Source of the DNA: Sneathiella marina
GTDB taxonomy: Bacteria > Pseudomonadota > Alphaproteobacteria > Sneathiellales > Sneathiellaceae
DNA length: 64,000 bases
Direction: 5' to 3'
Assembly (NCBI RefSeq): GCF_023746535.1
Contig: NZ_CP098747.1
Coordinates: 248,001 to 312,000, forward strand
A program made the translations under genes and the position numbers. Positions 7,307-14,418 of this stretch are shown here, piece by piece (positions within the stretch are counted from its first letter, which is position 1; each line of letters starts with the position of its first letter). The notes below the pieces were generated by a model. It made no database searches, was not told the DNA's origin, and saw only the letters and a list, made by a program, of their open reading frames with translations.

Positions 7307-8449
7307 ATGATACGTATCTCCAGTAGTTTTGACGGCGGTAATATACGCTGCCTCACATGTACCGATTCTTCTGACATTCGATTGCAGATCAAGGCGGATG
7401 CCGCCGCGGATTTTTTTCAATGGTTCCATTTTCGCTTAACCGGTGGACAGGGTCTGGCGTGTGAGATGAAAATCACCAATGCGGATCAGGCTTCGTATAC
7501 AAAAGGATGGGAAGGTTATCAGGCTGTCGCCTCTTATGACCGGGAAAACTGGTTCCGCGTGGAGACTGTTTATGAGAACGGCCATCTTGTTATTCGCCAT
7601 ACACCCGACGTCAACGCCGTGTATTACGCCTATTTTTCGCCCTATTCCATGGAACGGCATTCAGATCTTATTGCAGATGCCGGGCAATCGCCCGACGTTT
7701 CATTGAGCGTGCTTGGAGAAACTCTGGATGGTCAGGACATGGATCTATTGACCATAGGAGAGGCCGCGCCCGACAAAGAGGCCTTCTGGCTTATTGCGCG
7801 CCAACATCCTGGCGAAACCATGGCGGAATGGTGGATGGAAGGATTTTTGTCGCGGTTGCTTGATGAAGAGGATGCCGTCTCCAGGGCGCTGCTGGAGAAA
7901 ATCTGCTTCTATGTCGTTCCGAATATGAATCCCGATGGCAGCCGTCGCGGCCATTTGCGGACAAATGCCGCAGGTGCAAATTTAAACCGCGAATGGTCAG
8001 AGCCGGATATGAAGAGAAGCCCGGAAGTCTATCTGGTCCGGGAAAAGATGATTTCAACGGGTGTTGATTTTTGCCTGGATGTTCATGGCGACGAAGGGTT
8101 GCCGTATAACTTTATCGCGGGGACGCAAGGGATTCCCAGCTGGACGGCCGAGAAGGACAGGCAGCTAACCGACTTTAAACGTCTTTGGCAACAGGTAAAC
8201 CCGGATTTTCAGACAACCCACGGATATCCCGTTGCGGCAAAGGGAAAAGGCAACCTGGCGATGTGTGGAAATTACATCGCAGAAAGATTTGGCTGCCTTG
8301 CCATGACGCTGGAGATGCCGTTTAAGGACACTGCAGACACCCCAAATGATCTGTGGGGCTGGTCACCGGAACGGTCAAAAAAACTCGGAGCCTCACTGAT
8401 TGATGTTCTGCAGCAAATGGGCGACCGTCTTATCCCGCCATCCGAATAA
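7307..8449 (+). CDS. M14-family zinc carboxypeptidase (cytosolic carboxypeptidase-like)
   Basis: A roughly 380-residue M14 metallopeptidase of the bacterial cytosolic carboxypeptidase type. Zinc ligands visible are His167 and Glu170 in QHPGE and His260 in DVHGDEG. NPDG at 208-211 and NLNREW from 226 are substrate-binding signatures, and the LEMPF near the C-terminus carries the likely catalytic Glu. The frame extends upstream to 7247, but homologous proteins begin with a short ISSxFDxGNI strand, so the ATG at 7307 (MIRISSSFDG) is preferred. It has no signal peptide. It is divergent from the amidohydrolase operon and convergent with the DUF2855 gene (18-base gap). The physiological peptide substrate is unknown. 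Confidence 0.85.
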   Translation: MIRISSSFDGGNIRCLTCTDSSDIRLQIKADAAADFFQWFHFRLTGGQGLACEMKITNADQASYTKGWEGYQAVASYDRENWFRVETVYENGHLVIRHTPDVNAVYYAYFSPYSMERHSDLIADAGQSPDVSLSVLGETLDGQDMDLLTIGEAAPDKEAFWLIARQHPGETMAEWWMEGFLSRLLDEEDAVSRALLEKICFYVVPNMNPDGSRRGHLRTNAAGANLNREWSEPDMKRSPEVYLVREKMISTGVDFCLDVHGDEGLPYNFIAGTQGIPSWTAEKDRQLTDFKRLWQQVNPDFQTTHGYPVAAKGKGNLAMCGNYIAERFGCLAMTLEMPFKDTADTPNDLWGWSPERSKKLGASLIDVLQQMGDRLIPPSE

Positions 8450-8467
8450 CCTGGGCAGGGGCAAGTG

Positions 8468-9547
8468 TCACCCCGTTCTTATGACGTGACCCTCTGTCGG
8501 TAAGGATTTGCCGGAAAGAAGTTCTTGATAGGCGGTGATGCCATCATCGAGGTTTTTGCCTTCTTTGACCGTCAGCCACGATTTGCTTTTGATTGCAAGG
8601 TCTCGCCATGCGGCCAGGGTCTTGCCCTGGATAACACCCGGGCCCCATTCATCGTGACGTTTCATTATTTGAGCGGGAGCGAAGAACATTTGCGGTTTTG
8701 CGCCAGGCAAATCATTTGTCGGGCGAAATTTATCCCAATGACTGACACCGACAGAGCTGCTGACCAGAAGTTGTGCTTGCAGATGTGTGTGAACCTGAAC
8801 GCGGACATCGGCGTTGCCTGACATATCCACATAAACCGACGGAATCTTCTCGATATCTTCCTCAATGCTGTCATATGTCACAACCTGATCACATGCCTCC
8901 AGGCCTAAGACGAAATCTCGATTTCGATTAGACGTCAATCCGACAATTTTTGGGGTGACGGTATCGTCATCAGACAGCAATTGGAGCAGCCCAATAGCTG
9001 TTTTGCTGGACGCGCTGCCAATCAGAATTTGCTGTGCACCAAAATAATCGTTGTCCAGGAGATAATCATAAATCATGTAAGAGGTGGCGTATAACGGGTA
9101 GAGGATTGACTGTAAATCCTCCAACCCGATGTCGTGATTTTGTGAATTATTCAATCTCAGATATTCATTATAAACAGCCGGTAATTGTGACCGGTGATCG
9201 GAGCCATCCGTAAAAGCATTTTGCCGGACCCGTGTCGGATGAACGATGAGTTCCTCCGCCATTGGGAAATACCCGTACAGTCTTTCTCCCAAATCCACTC
9301 CTTCACAGGCTGTTTCAATAACAACCGCATGCCCCCAAACAGGGACAATACCCCAGCCATCCTCGGCAACAGGGAAAAATTTCCAATATCCGATGAGATC
9401 GCCGGTGACCGCATAGGTGATATTGTTTGCCGTGAGGGCGAAGCTTTCCACCCGCAACCGCACATCTCCTTCGTTTAAAGTAAGGGAGGGTGTGTCCACG
9501 TTTCGTATTTGACTGATGTCGCTTTTCTTGACGAGAAGTTGCTGCAT
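8468..9547 (-). CDS. DUF2855 family protein
   Basis: A 359-residue protein matching the DUF2855 family, distant relatives of medium-chain dehydrogenases/reductases. The start region has the GroES-like VESFALTANNITYAVTG and IGYWKFFP segments typical of the family. A nucleotide-fold-like segment (QQILIGSASSKTAIGLLQLL) follows around residues 175-195. No zinc-ligand set typical of alcohol dehydrogenases is apparent. The biochemical role is not known to me. Upstream lies a perfect 21-bp inverted repeat, followed in the direction of transcription by a TTGACC -35-like box, so the gene may have its own regulated promoter. Confidence 0.75.
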   Translation of the reverse strand: MQQLLVKKSDISQIRNVDTPSLTLNEGDVRLRVESFALTANNITYAVTGDLIGYWKFFPVAEDGWGIVPVWGHAVVIETACEGVDLGERLYGYFPMAEELIVHPTRVRQNAFTDGSDHRSQLPAVYNEYLRLNNSQNHDIGLEDLQSILYPLYATSYMIYDYLLDNDYFGAQQILIGSASSKTAIGLLQLLSDDDTVTPKIVGLTSNRNRDFVLGLEACDQVVTYDSIEEDIEKIPSVYVDMSGNADVRVQVHTHLQAQLLVSSSVGVSHWDKFRPTNDLPGAKPQMFFAPAQIMKRHDEWGPGVIQGKTLAAWRDLAIKSKSWLTVKEGKNLDDGITAYQELLSGKSLPTEGHVIRTG

Positions 9548-9621
9548 TTTACTTCCTGAGCTCTTTGCCTAAGTCTTGGGAGGAATGATCTCAGTAAAGA
9601 CAAAAGACGTTGCCAAGGTCA

Positions 9622-9674
9622 ATCGCAATAGCACGCAAAAGCGGGATAAAATTGCTTTTGCGTGCTATTGCGAT
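9622..9674. repeat. perfect 21-bp inverted repeat with 11-base spacer
   Basis: The arm at 9622-9642 is exactly complementary to the arm at 9654-9674. The arms begin ATCGCAATAGC and end GCAAAAGC; the spacer 9643-9653 is GGGATAAAATT. The repeat lies between a small minus-strand gene and the DUF2855 gene. On the minus strand it is followed immediately by TTGACC, a plausible -35 box. A TCAA direct repeat borders a 20-bp version of the palindrome on both sides. A terminator for the small gene, an operator for DUF2855 and a miniature mobile repeat are all possible. There is no T-run to favour a terminator. Confidence 0.85.
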
Positions 9675-9739
9675 CAATTGAGGAAAATGCAGGCCACAAA
9701 TATTTTTTGCTGTTTCAATAGAGAGAGCTCAAACTTTTT

Positions 9740-9910
9740 CTAGTGATGAGCGGTCGTGTATTTCTGGGACGCAGTAATTGGTTTCAGGATCAAGCTTCTA
9801 ATTTTACTAAAAGAAATTTTGACAATTGCATGAAACATTTCCGACCGTTCAATATGTGCTTTGTTGATTGCGATTTTGATTTTATCATCGCTTAGGATAC
9901 TGTTTTCCAT
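9740..9910 (-). CDS. small hypothetical protein of 56 residues
   Basis: A short frame with an ATG at 9910 preceded by GAAAGG nine bases upstream on the minus strand; an upstream TTG at 9925 is a worse start. The product, beginning MENSILSDDK, is basic, with a central IERSEMFHAIV segment and Ser/Lys/Ile-rich helical character. The arrangement is reminiscent of small alphaproteobacterial helical proteins carrying an RSExF-like motif, but I cannot assign a family. It is divergent from the LysR gene. The ribosome-binding site and isolated position argue that it is real; function is unknown. Confidence 0.45.
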   Translation of the reverse strand: MENSILSDDKIKIAINKAHIERSEMFHAIVKISFSKIRSLILKPITASQKYTTAHH

Positions 9911-10050
9911 AATTATACCTTTCAAAACAACAGAAGCGTTAACAATTTAAGACTGCTTCCTATAACTCTTGAATGATAGTTAGGTCGTTGCATAAGTATC
10001 TGCAAACGAGTTATATTAGCTTTCAGTTAGAATTATTTTAAGTGTGGAAA

Positions 10051-10986
10051 ATGCAAAGACTACCTTCCCTGAATGCATTGAGAGCCTTCGATTGCGCTGT
10101 TCGTCATATGAGTTTTCAAAAAGCGGCCGAAGAACTTTTTGTAACGCCGGCGGCGTTGAGCTACCAGATCAGGCAATTGGAAGAGCATCTGGATTTAAAA
10201 CTTTTTGATCGTCTCAATCGTGCGGTCAGGCTGACCGCCGAAGGTGAGTTGTTGGCACCTGGCATTCGCGATGGCTTTATCGAATTTGAAAATGCTTTGC
10301 GACAACTCAATCGGCGGCGAGCAGACAATGTCTTGGTTATTTCCGCCGGGCCGGCCTTTACCGCGAAGTGGCTCGCGCCTCGATTATACCGCTTTATGTT
10401 ACGGCACCCCGAAATAGATGCGCGCATATCCGCTAACTTGAAAGTCGTGGATATGCAGCGCGACGATGTTGATGTCGCCATTCGGTTTGGCCGTGGGAAG
10501 TACGATGGATGTGAGTCAATATTACTGTTCGATGAATATGTGACACCGATGTGCAGTCCGCAGGTTGCCGACGGCGAAAACGCGTTGAAGCAGCCATCTG
10601 ATCTTGCACATCATACATTGATCCATGATGAAACCCATTTAGGTGTCTTCGATTTGGCCGACTGGCAAAGATGGCTGGAAGTTGCCGGGGCAGCCGATGT
10701 GAACCCGAAAAGAAGTGGACTGCATTTTAATATCGCTGACCATGCATTGAATGCAGCGGTTGCTGGCGCCGGTGTTGTGCTCGGTCGTTGGGTTTTGGCT
10801 CAAAATGATGTGGAAGCAGGGCGACTGGTTACGCCTTTTGATCTAAAAATAAAAGCAGATTTTTCGTTCTTTGCGGTTATTCACAAAAGTCGGTCGGACG
10901 ACAAGAATATCCAAGCCTTCTGCACATGGTTGCAAGATGAGATCAGCGGGAATGTTGACGCAAGCGGAGCAGGTCCGGCTGTCTAG
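10051..10986 (+). CDS. LysR-family transcriptional regulator, GcvA-like
   Basis: A 311-residue LysR-type regulator. The N-terminus LPSLNALRAFDCAVRHMSF followed by KAAEELFVTPAALSYQI is the winged helix of the GcvA subgroup, and the LysR substrate domain fills residues from about 90 onward. GcvA controls glycine cleavage genes in enterobacteria, but many alphaproteobacterial relatives control other nearby genes. The frame opens with GTG at 10042; ATG at 10051 gives the usual MQRLPSLNAL start. It is divergent from the 56-residue gene and overlaps the convergent ACT-domain gene by four bases at the stops. Its target may be that small gene or DUF2855, by position only. Confidence 0.85.
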   Translation: MQRLPSLNALRAFDCAVRHMSFQKAAEELFVTPAALSYQIRQLEEHLDLKLFDRLNRAVRLTAEGELLAPGIRDGFIEFENALRQLNRRRADNVLVISAGPAFTAKWLAPRLYRFMLRHPEIDARISANLKVVDMQRDDVDVAIRFGRGKYDGCESILLFDEYVTPMCSPQVADGENALKQPSDLAHHTLIHDETHLGVFDLADWQRWLEVAGAADVNPKRSGLHFNIADHALNAAVAGAGVVLGRWVLAQNDVEAGRLVTPFDLKIKADFSFFAVIHKSRSDDKNIQAFCTWLQDEISGNVDASGAGPAV

Positions 10987-11516
10987 CTTTCAGCAGTTTC
11001 CGACGTCAGGCTTTGTCGAAGCTCTCCGGCTGTATTGCTGAGTGCGGCTAAGCAGGAATTCGTGCGCGATTTAGGGATATTGACAGAAAAATGGGTAATA
11101 AAAATATTTCCGCTTGTCGTCTGAACCTGATCTGATTTCAATCCGACAATATTAGCGTCATAGTCGATAAATACCTCAGACAGGCGCGCCAGCAATCCAG
11201 GTTGATCCTCCCCTTCACAGTGAATGTGATGTGTCACTTTTGTAGAAGGTGTTTTGGAGTTTGCTAAATCAATCTTTTTTACTTGAACAATTGCATCCTT
11301 CAGTCCGTCCAGTGAATTAATCTCATTTGACAAAGTTTCTTCTGTCAAATCCGAAGGAATTTCTATGATGCTCGTAAATACCCCATTTTTATCGAGGATA
11401 GCAAAGGATGTGTCACCGAGATTAATATTTCTATCAAACAGATGACCGGTAACTAAAGAGATCAGTCCAACCCGATCACTGGAATGCACCTTCAGTAGCG
11501 CTTTAAATGTTCCCAT
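10983..11516 (-). CDS. two-ACT-domain protein resembling GcvR
   Basis: A 177-residue protein made of two ACT-type regulatory domains, at about residues 5-80 (starting KALLKVHSSDRVGLISLV) and 95-170 (starting HHIHCEGEDQPGLLARL). This is the architecture of GcvR, the glycine-cleavage repressor partner of GcvA. ACT domains bind amino acids, often glycine or serine. The ATG at 11516 has a G-rich ribosome-binding site just upstream. It converges with the GcvA-like gene, sharing the last four bases. No gcvTHP genes are in the window, so its effector and target are open. Confidence 0.7.
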   Translation of the reverse strand: MGTFKALLKVHSSDRVGLISLVTGHLFDRNINLGDTSFAILDKNGVFTSIIEIPSDLTEETLSNEINSLDGLKDAIVQVKKIDLANSKTPSTKVTHHIHCEGEDQPGLLARLSEVFIDYDANIVGLKSDQVQTTSGNIFITHFSVNIPKSRTNSCLAALSNTAGELRQSLTSETAES

Positions 11517-11815
11517 GTTTCCCCCCGTTATTTACTGCTGCACAGGATGCGGCGGAGTTCACTGCTATGCTAGCAATATGATCCCATATTCGGAATTGGG
11601 CAATATGTTCGTTCAAGACCCATGAATAATTTTCATGTATTTCCAAAACCGCACTCCGCAATGACTGCGAAAATTTAGCAGTTTTTGTTTGATTATAACG
11701 ATGCGTTAACGAAAAGAGCGTAAAAAGTAGTCTACTAATTTTCTGGCCATGGACAGGTTGTCTATGATTTCCCGCAGAAATTGAGTGTTGTCGGGAACAA
11801 AAACGGAGATAATGG
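11517..11815. promoter_or_regulatory. divergent intergenic region with a CAATATG dyad
   Basis: This 299-base region separates the divergent ACT-domain and AAA-ATPase genes, so it must hold two promoters. AATATG at 11575-11580 and CATATT at 11585-11590 form a 6-bp dyad, and CAATATG recurs at 11611-11617, as if a regulator site were repeated. No RNA gene or further reading frame with a convincing ribosome-binding site was seen. Confidence 0.3.
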
Positions 11816-13321
11816 ATGCTTATCGGTGATATCTTATTGGCGCAAAATCTGGTAACGCCTGAGGATATAAAAATTGCGTTTCATCGGCAAAAAGAAAATG
11901 GTGGGCGTCTTGGTGAAAACCTTGTTGCTCTTGGTGCGTTAACCCAGGAACAACTTGATAGAGCCATCTATGAGGCGCCGCAAGCTCCTAAATCAATTGA
12001 AAATTCAGGTATTCCATCTGCCAATCTCTTACGCATCCTTTTCAAGCTTGTCTATGTGAACAGCCTGGATACGGCGTCGTCAATTTCCAATGCCATTAAA
12101 CTGCCCATTGGGGTTGTGAACCGGCTTATTCAGGAAGCCGGCGATCGCAAGTTCCTGGAATCCCTTGGGACGGCTGATCAATCGACATTTTCGGAAACCC
12201 GATATGTCATGACGGAAGCTGGTAAACGGTATGCGATTGAATCTCTGGATCAGAACCAGTATGTCGGACCCGCTCCTGTTTCCCTGCAGGCTTATCAGGC
12301 TCGCATCAGTTTACAGAAAATAACGAACGAGCGCGTTGAACAGGAAAAAATTGAAGAGAGTTTTGAAAACCTCGTGATTGCGGATGACTTTGTCCGGCGT
12401 TTGGGGCCAGGTGTCAATGCAGGCAAAAGCATTCTGTTATACGGTCCTCCAGGGAACGGGAAAACAACCGTTGCGGAAAAAGTCGCCGAGATTTTTGCCA
12501 ATGTCATTTACATCCCGTACTGTTTCGAAGTCGATGGTCAAATCATTAAGGTATTCGATCCGAGTATTCACAAACCAATTTTGGGTGATGGCCAGAAAAA
12601 AGTCTCTAATGCCGGTTTGCGGCGTGAGGAATTTGATGGACGCTGGGTACCGTGCGAACGTCCGGTCATCATTACTGGCGGCGAATTGACGCTGGAAATG
12701 CTCGATCTGAGTTTCAATGCGCATGCAAAATATTATGAGGCGCCACTTCACGTGAAGGCGTCCAATGGCACATTTATTATTGATGATTTTGGTCGTCAGT
12801 TGGTGAGCCCGGAAGATCTTCTCAATCGGTGGATTGTTCCGCTTGAAAGCCGGGTCGACTATTTGAAACTGCATACCGGGAAAAGTTTTTCATTGCCTTT
12901 CGACGAGTTGGTAATTTTCTCGACGAACCTGTCTCCGGATGACCTGATGGATCCGGCGTTCCTGCGGAGAATTCCCTACAAACTTGAAACTGTAGGACCT
13001 TCAAAAGATCAGTATTTCGAGATTTTTAAAATGGTCGGAAATGCGCGCGGTCTCGAAATTACAGAGGATGTTCTGGAAATTGTGATTGAAGAATTGCAAG
13101 TCAAAAACAAGTTTGATTTAGCTTGTTATCAGCCCAAATTTATCATCGATCAAATCATTGCGGCCTGTAAGTATCGTGGTACCGAGCCACATATCGATGA
13201 GCAGCTGGTTGTCGATGCCCTTCGAAACCTCTATACCAGCAACGCAAAAGGCGCCAAGAAGACAGCCGCAAAAAGCCCGATGATTGATGACACTCGCGAT
13301 GTCATGGCTGAAGCAGTGTAG
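11816..13321 (+). CDS. AAA ATPase with an N-terminal GspE-N-like domain
   Basis: A 501-residue cytoplasmic protein. Residues 1-55 (MLIGDILLAQNLVTPEDI to the AIYEAP) resemble the GspE/PilB N-terminal domain (MshEN/GspEII-N), which binds c-di-GMP or partner proteins in secretion ATPases. A middle region of about 65-190 looks helical and winged-helix-like. The AAA core has Walker A GPPGNGKTT at 210-218, Walker B TFIIDDFG, sensor-1 like IFSTNL and an Arg finger candidate in FLRRIPYK. This is not a GspE secretion ATPase, since the AAA core is of a different class. Proteins with this layout recur in Proteobacteria without an assigned role as far as I know. It stands alone between divergent and convergent neighbours. 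Confidence 0.75.
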   Translation: MLIGDILLAQNLVTPEDIKIAFHRQKENGGRLGENLVALGALTQEQLDRAIYEAPQAPKSIENSGIPSANLLRILFKLVYVNSLDTASSISNAIKLPIGVVNRLIQEAGDRKFLESLGTADQSTFSETRYVMTEAGKRYAIESLDQNQYVGPAPVSLQAYQARISLQKITNERVEQEKIEESFENLVIADDFVRRLGPGVNAGKSILLYGPPGNGKTTVAEKVAEIFANVIYIPYCFEVDGQIIKVFDPSIHKPILGDGQKKVSNAGLRREEFDGRWVPCERPVIITGGELTLEMLDLSFNAHAKYYEAPLHVKASNGTFIIDDFGRQLVSPEDLLNRWIVPLESRVDYLKLHTGKSFSLPFDELVIFSTNLSPDDLMDPAFLRRIPYKLETVGPSKDQYFEIFKMVGNARGLEITEDVLEIVIEELQVKNKFDLACYQPKFIIDQIIAACKYRGTEPHIDEQLVVDALRNLYTSNAKGAKKTAAKSPMIDDTRDVMAEAV

Positions 13322-13365
13322 CTAAGCGTAAAGCCGTCATTTTATTCTGCGAAGATTGGGATTGT

Positions 13366-14094
13366 TTACCCCAGATGATACCGATCACCTGGATAGACCA
13401 TCCTGGCAGTTGATACGATTTTCTCTCCAAACCAGGTACGACAATTAATCACCAGGCATGCGGTTGCAGCATCGAGTGCCAGGAAGTGGGAAATTTCAGC
13501 ATCTGAAACTTTCGCTTGAATATTATGTTCGTGAGATAAAAGGGCAAATCGATTGCTGATACATCTATCTGCCGTTGAGTCATGAAAATCCATCTCAAGA
13601 TACTCAGGAAATAAGGTGGCGCTCACGTGCCTGTCCTCAAGCATAAGGGGAATATCGTTTTCATAATGCACAAAATACGAACGGAAAATCTGATCTCCTT
13701 CGGACACAGCAATTAAATTAGCGGCATCAGTATCTGCAGGTTCCGCCTGCAGGAAATGAATTTTGCAGTGATGCTTTGATCCGCGGGCGCGAATTACCTG
13801 GTCGATATCATTGAGCTCTAGATTTTTCGGCACGGCCTTTATGGGCGCGACAAAAGTCCCTACTCCTTGAATGCGTTCCAAAAATCCGGCCTGAGTCAGT
13901 TCACGAAGAGCACGATGGATCGTCATCCTCGATATTCCCATGTCTTTTACCATGGTATGCTCGGAGGGCAGTCGGCAATATGCCGGCCAATCACCGCTCG
14001 AAATCCTTTTCAGCACATAGGATTTGACCTGTTCATACAATGGCTTTGGCGGCGCATAGGAAACTGTTTTGGATAAGGGCGAGTTTTTTGGCAT
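13366..14094 (-). CDS. GntR-family regulator, HutC subfamily
   Basis: A 242-residue regulator. The N-terminal winged helix carries PLYEQVKSYVLKRI, RLPSEHTMVKDMGISRMTIHRAL and the GVGTFVA wing. The C-terminal half is a UTRA ligand-binding domain (IRARG, then the FRSYFVHYENDIPLMLEDRHV strand). It resembles HutC, the repressor of histidine utilisation, but no hut genes are present. The frame reaches back to a TTG at 14124; ATG at 14094 is preferred because it gives a normal HutC-length N-terminus. It is divergent from htpG. A perfect 10-bp palindrome, TGAACGTTCA at 14196-14205, lies upstream and could be its operator. Confidence 0.8.
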   Translation of the reverse strand: MPKNSPLSKTVSYAPPKPLYEQVKSYVLKRISSGDWPAYCRLPSEHTMVKDMGISRMTIHRALRELTQAGFLERIQGVGTFVAPIKAVPKNLELNDIDQVIRARGSKHHCKIHFLQAEPADTDAANLIAVSEGDQIFRSYFVHYENDIPLMLEDRHVSATLFPEYLEMDFHDSTADRCISNRFALLSHEHNIQAKVSDAEISHFLALDAATACLVINCRTWFGEKIVSTARMVYPGDRYHLG

Positions 14095-14195
14095 TCGGGC
14101 AGTTCCCTTCTTAGTTGGAATCAAGGAGAGGACGCCTGCCTGACGATGGATGTGAACAATTTTCCAATAAAAAGACCATTCGTCAATTTAATACT

Positions 14196-14205
14196 TGAAC
14201 GTTCA
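14196..14205. promoter_or_regulatory. perfect 10-bp palindrome upstream of the GntR gene
   Basis: TGAACGTTCA is fully symmetric and lies in the 324-base region between the divergent GntR and htpG genes, about 100 bases from the GntR start. GntR-type proteins bind dyads and often autoregulate, so this is a candidate operator. It does not match the classic HutC site. The rest of the 14095-14418 region holds a candidate htpG promoter and no further gene that I can see. Confidence 0.25.
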
Positions 14206-14351
14206 TTCCAAATAAATATATAGTAGGGTACTGATCACCTTCATCTACACTTAAATGTTGATGATCTGTGAACGGCCTGCTCCGATTTTCTGCGCCCCTC
14301 GGAGTGGGCCACTTCATCCTCCTGCCTCAAATAAAAATTCGGAACATAAGC

Positions 14352-14380
14352 CTTGATTGACCTCGCGTGGCTCGTCATAT
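14352..14380 (+). promoter_or_regulatory. candidate heat-shock (RpoH-type) promoter for htpG
   Basis: CTTGAT at 14352-14357 is followed 16-17 bases later by GTCATAT at 14374-14380. The -35 half agrees with the RpoH CTTGA consensus and the -10 half only loosely with the C-rich CCATAT type. It lies about 40 bases before the htpG start, and htpG is a classic RpoH target. An overlapping TTGACC could serve the housekeeping sigma factor instead. Confidence 0.3.
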
Positions 14381-14418
14381 AGGTAACTGAATAATCTTGA
14401 ATGAGTCGAAAGAGGAAA

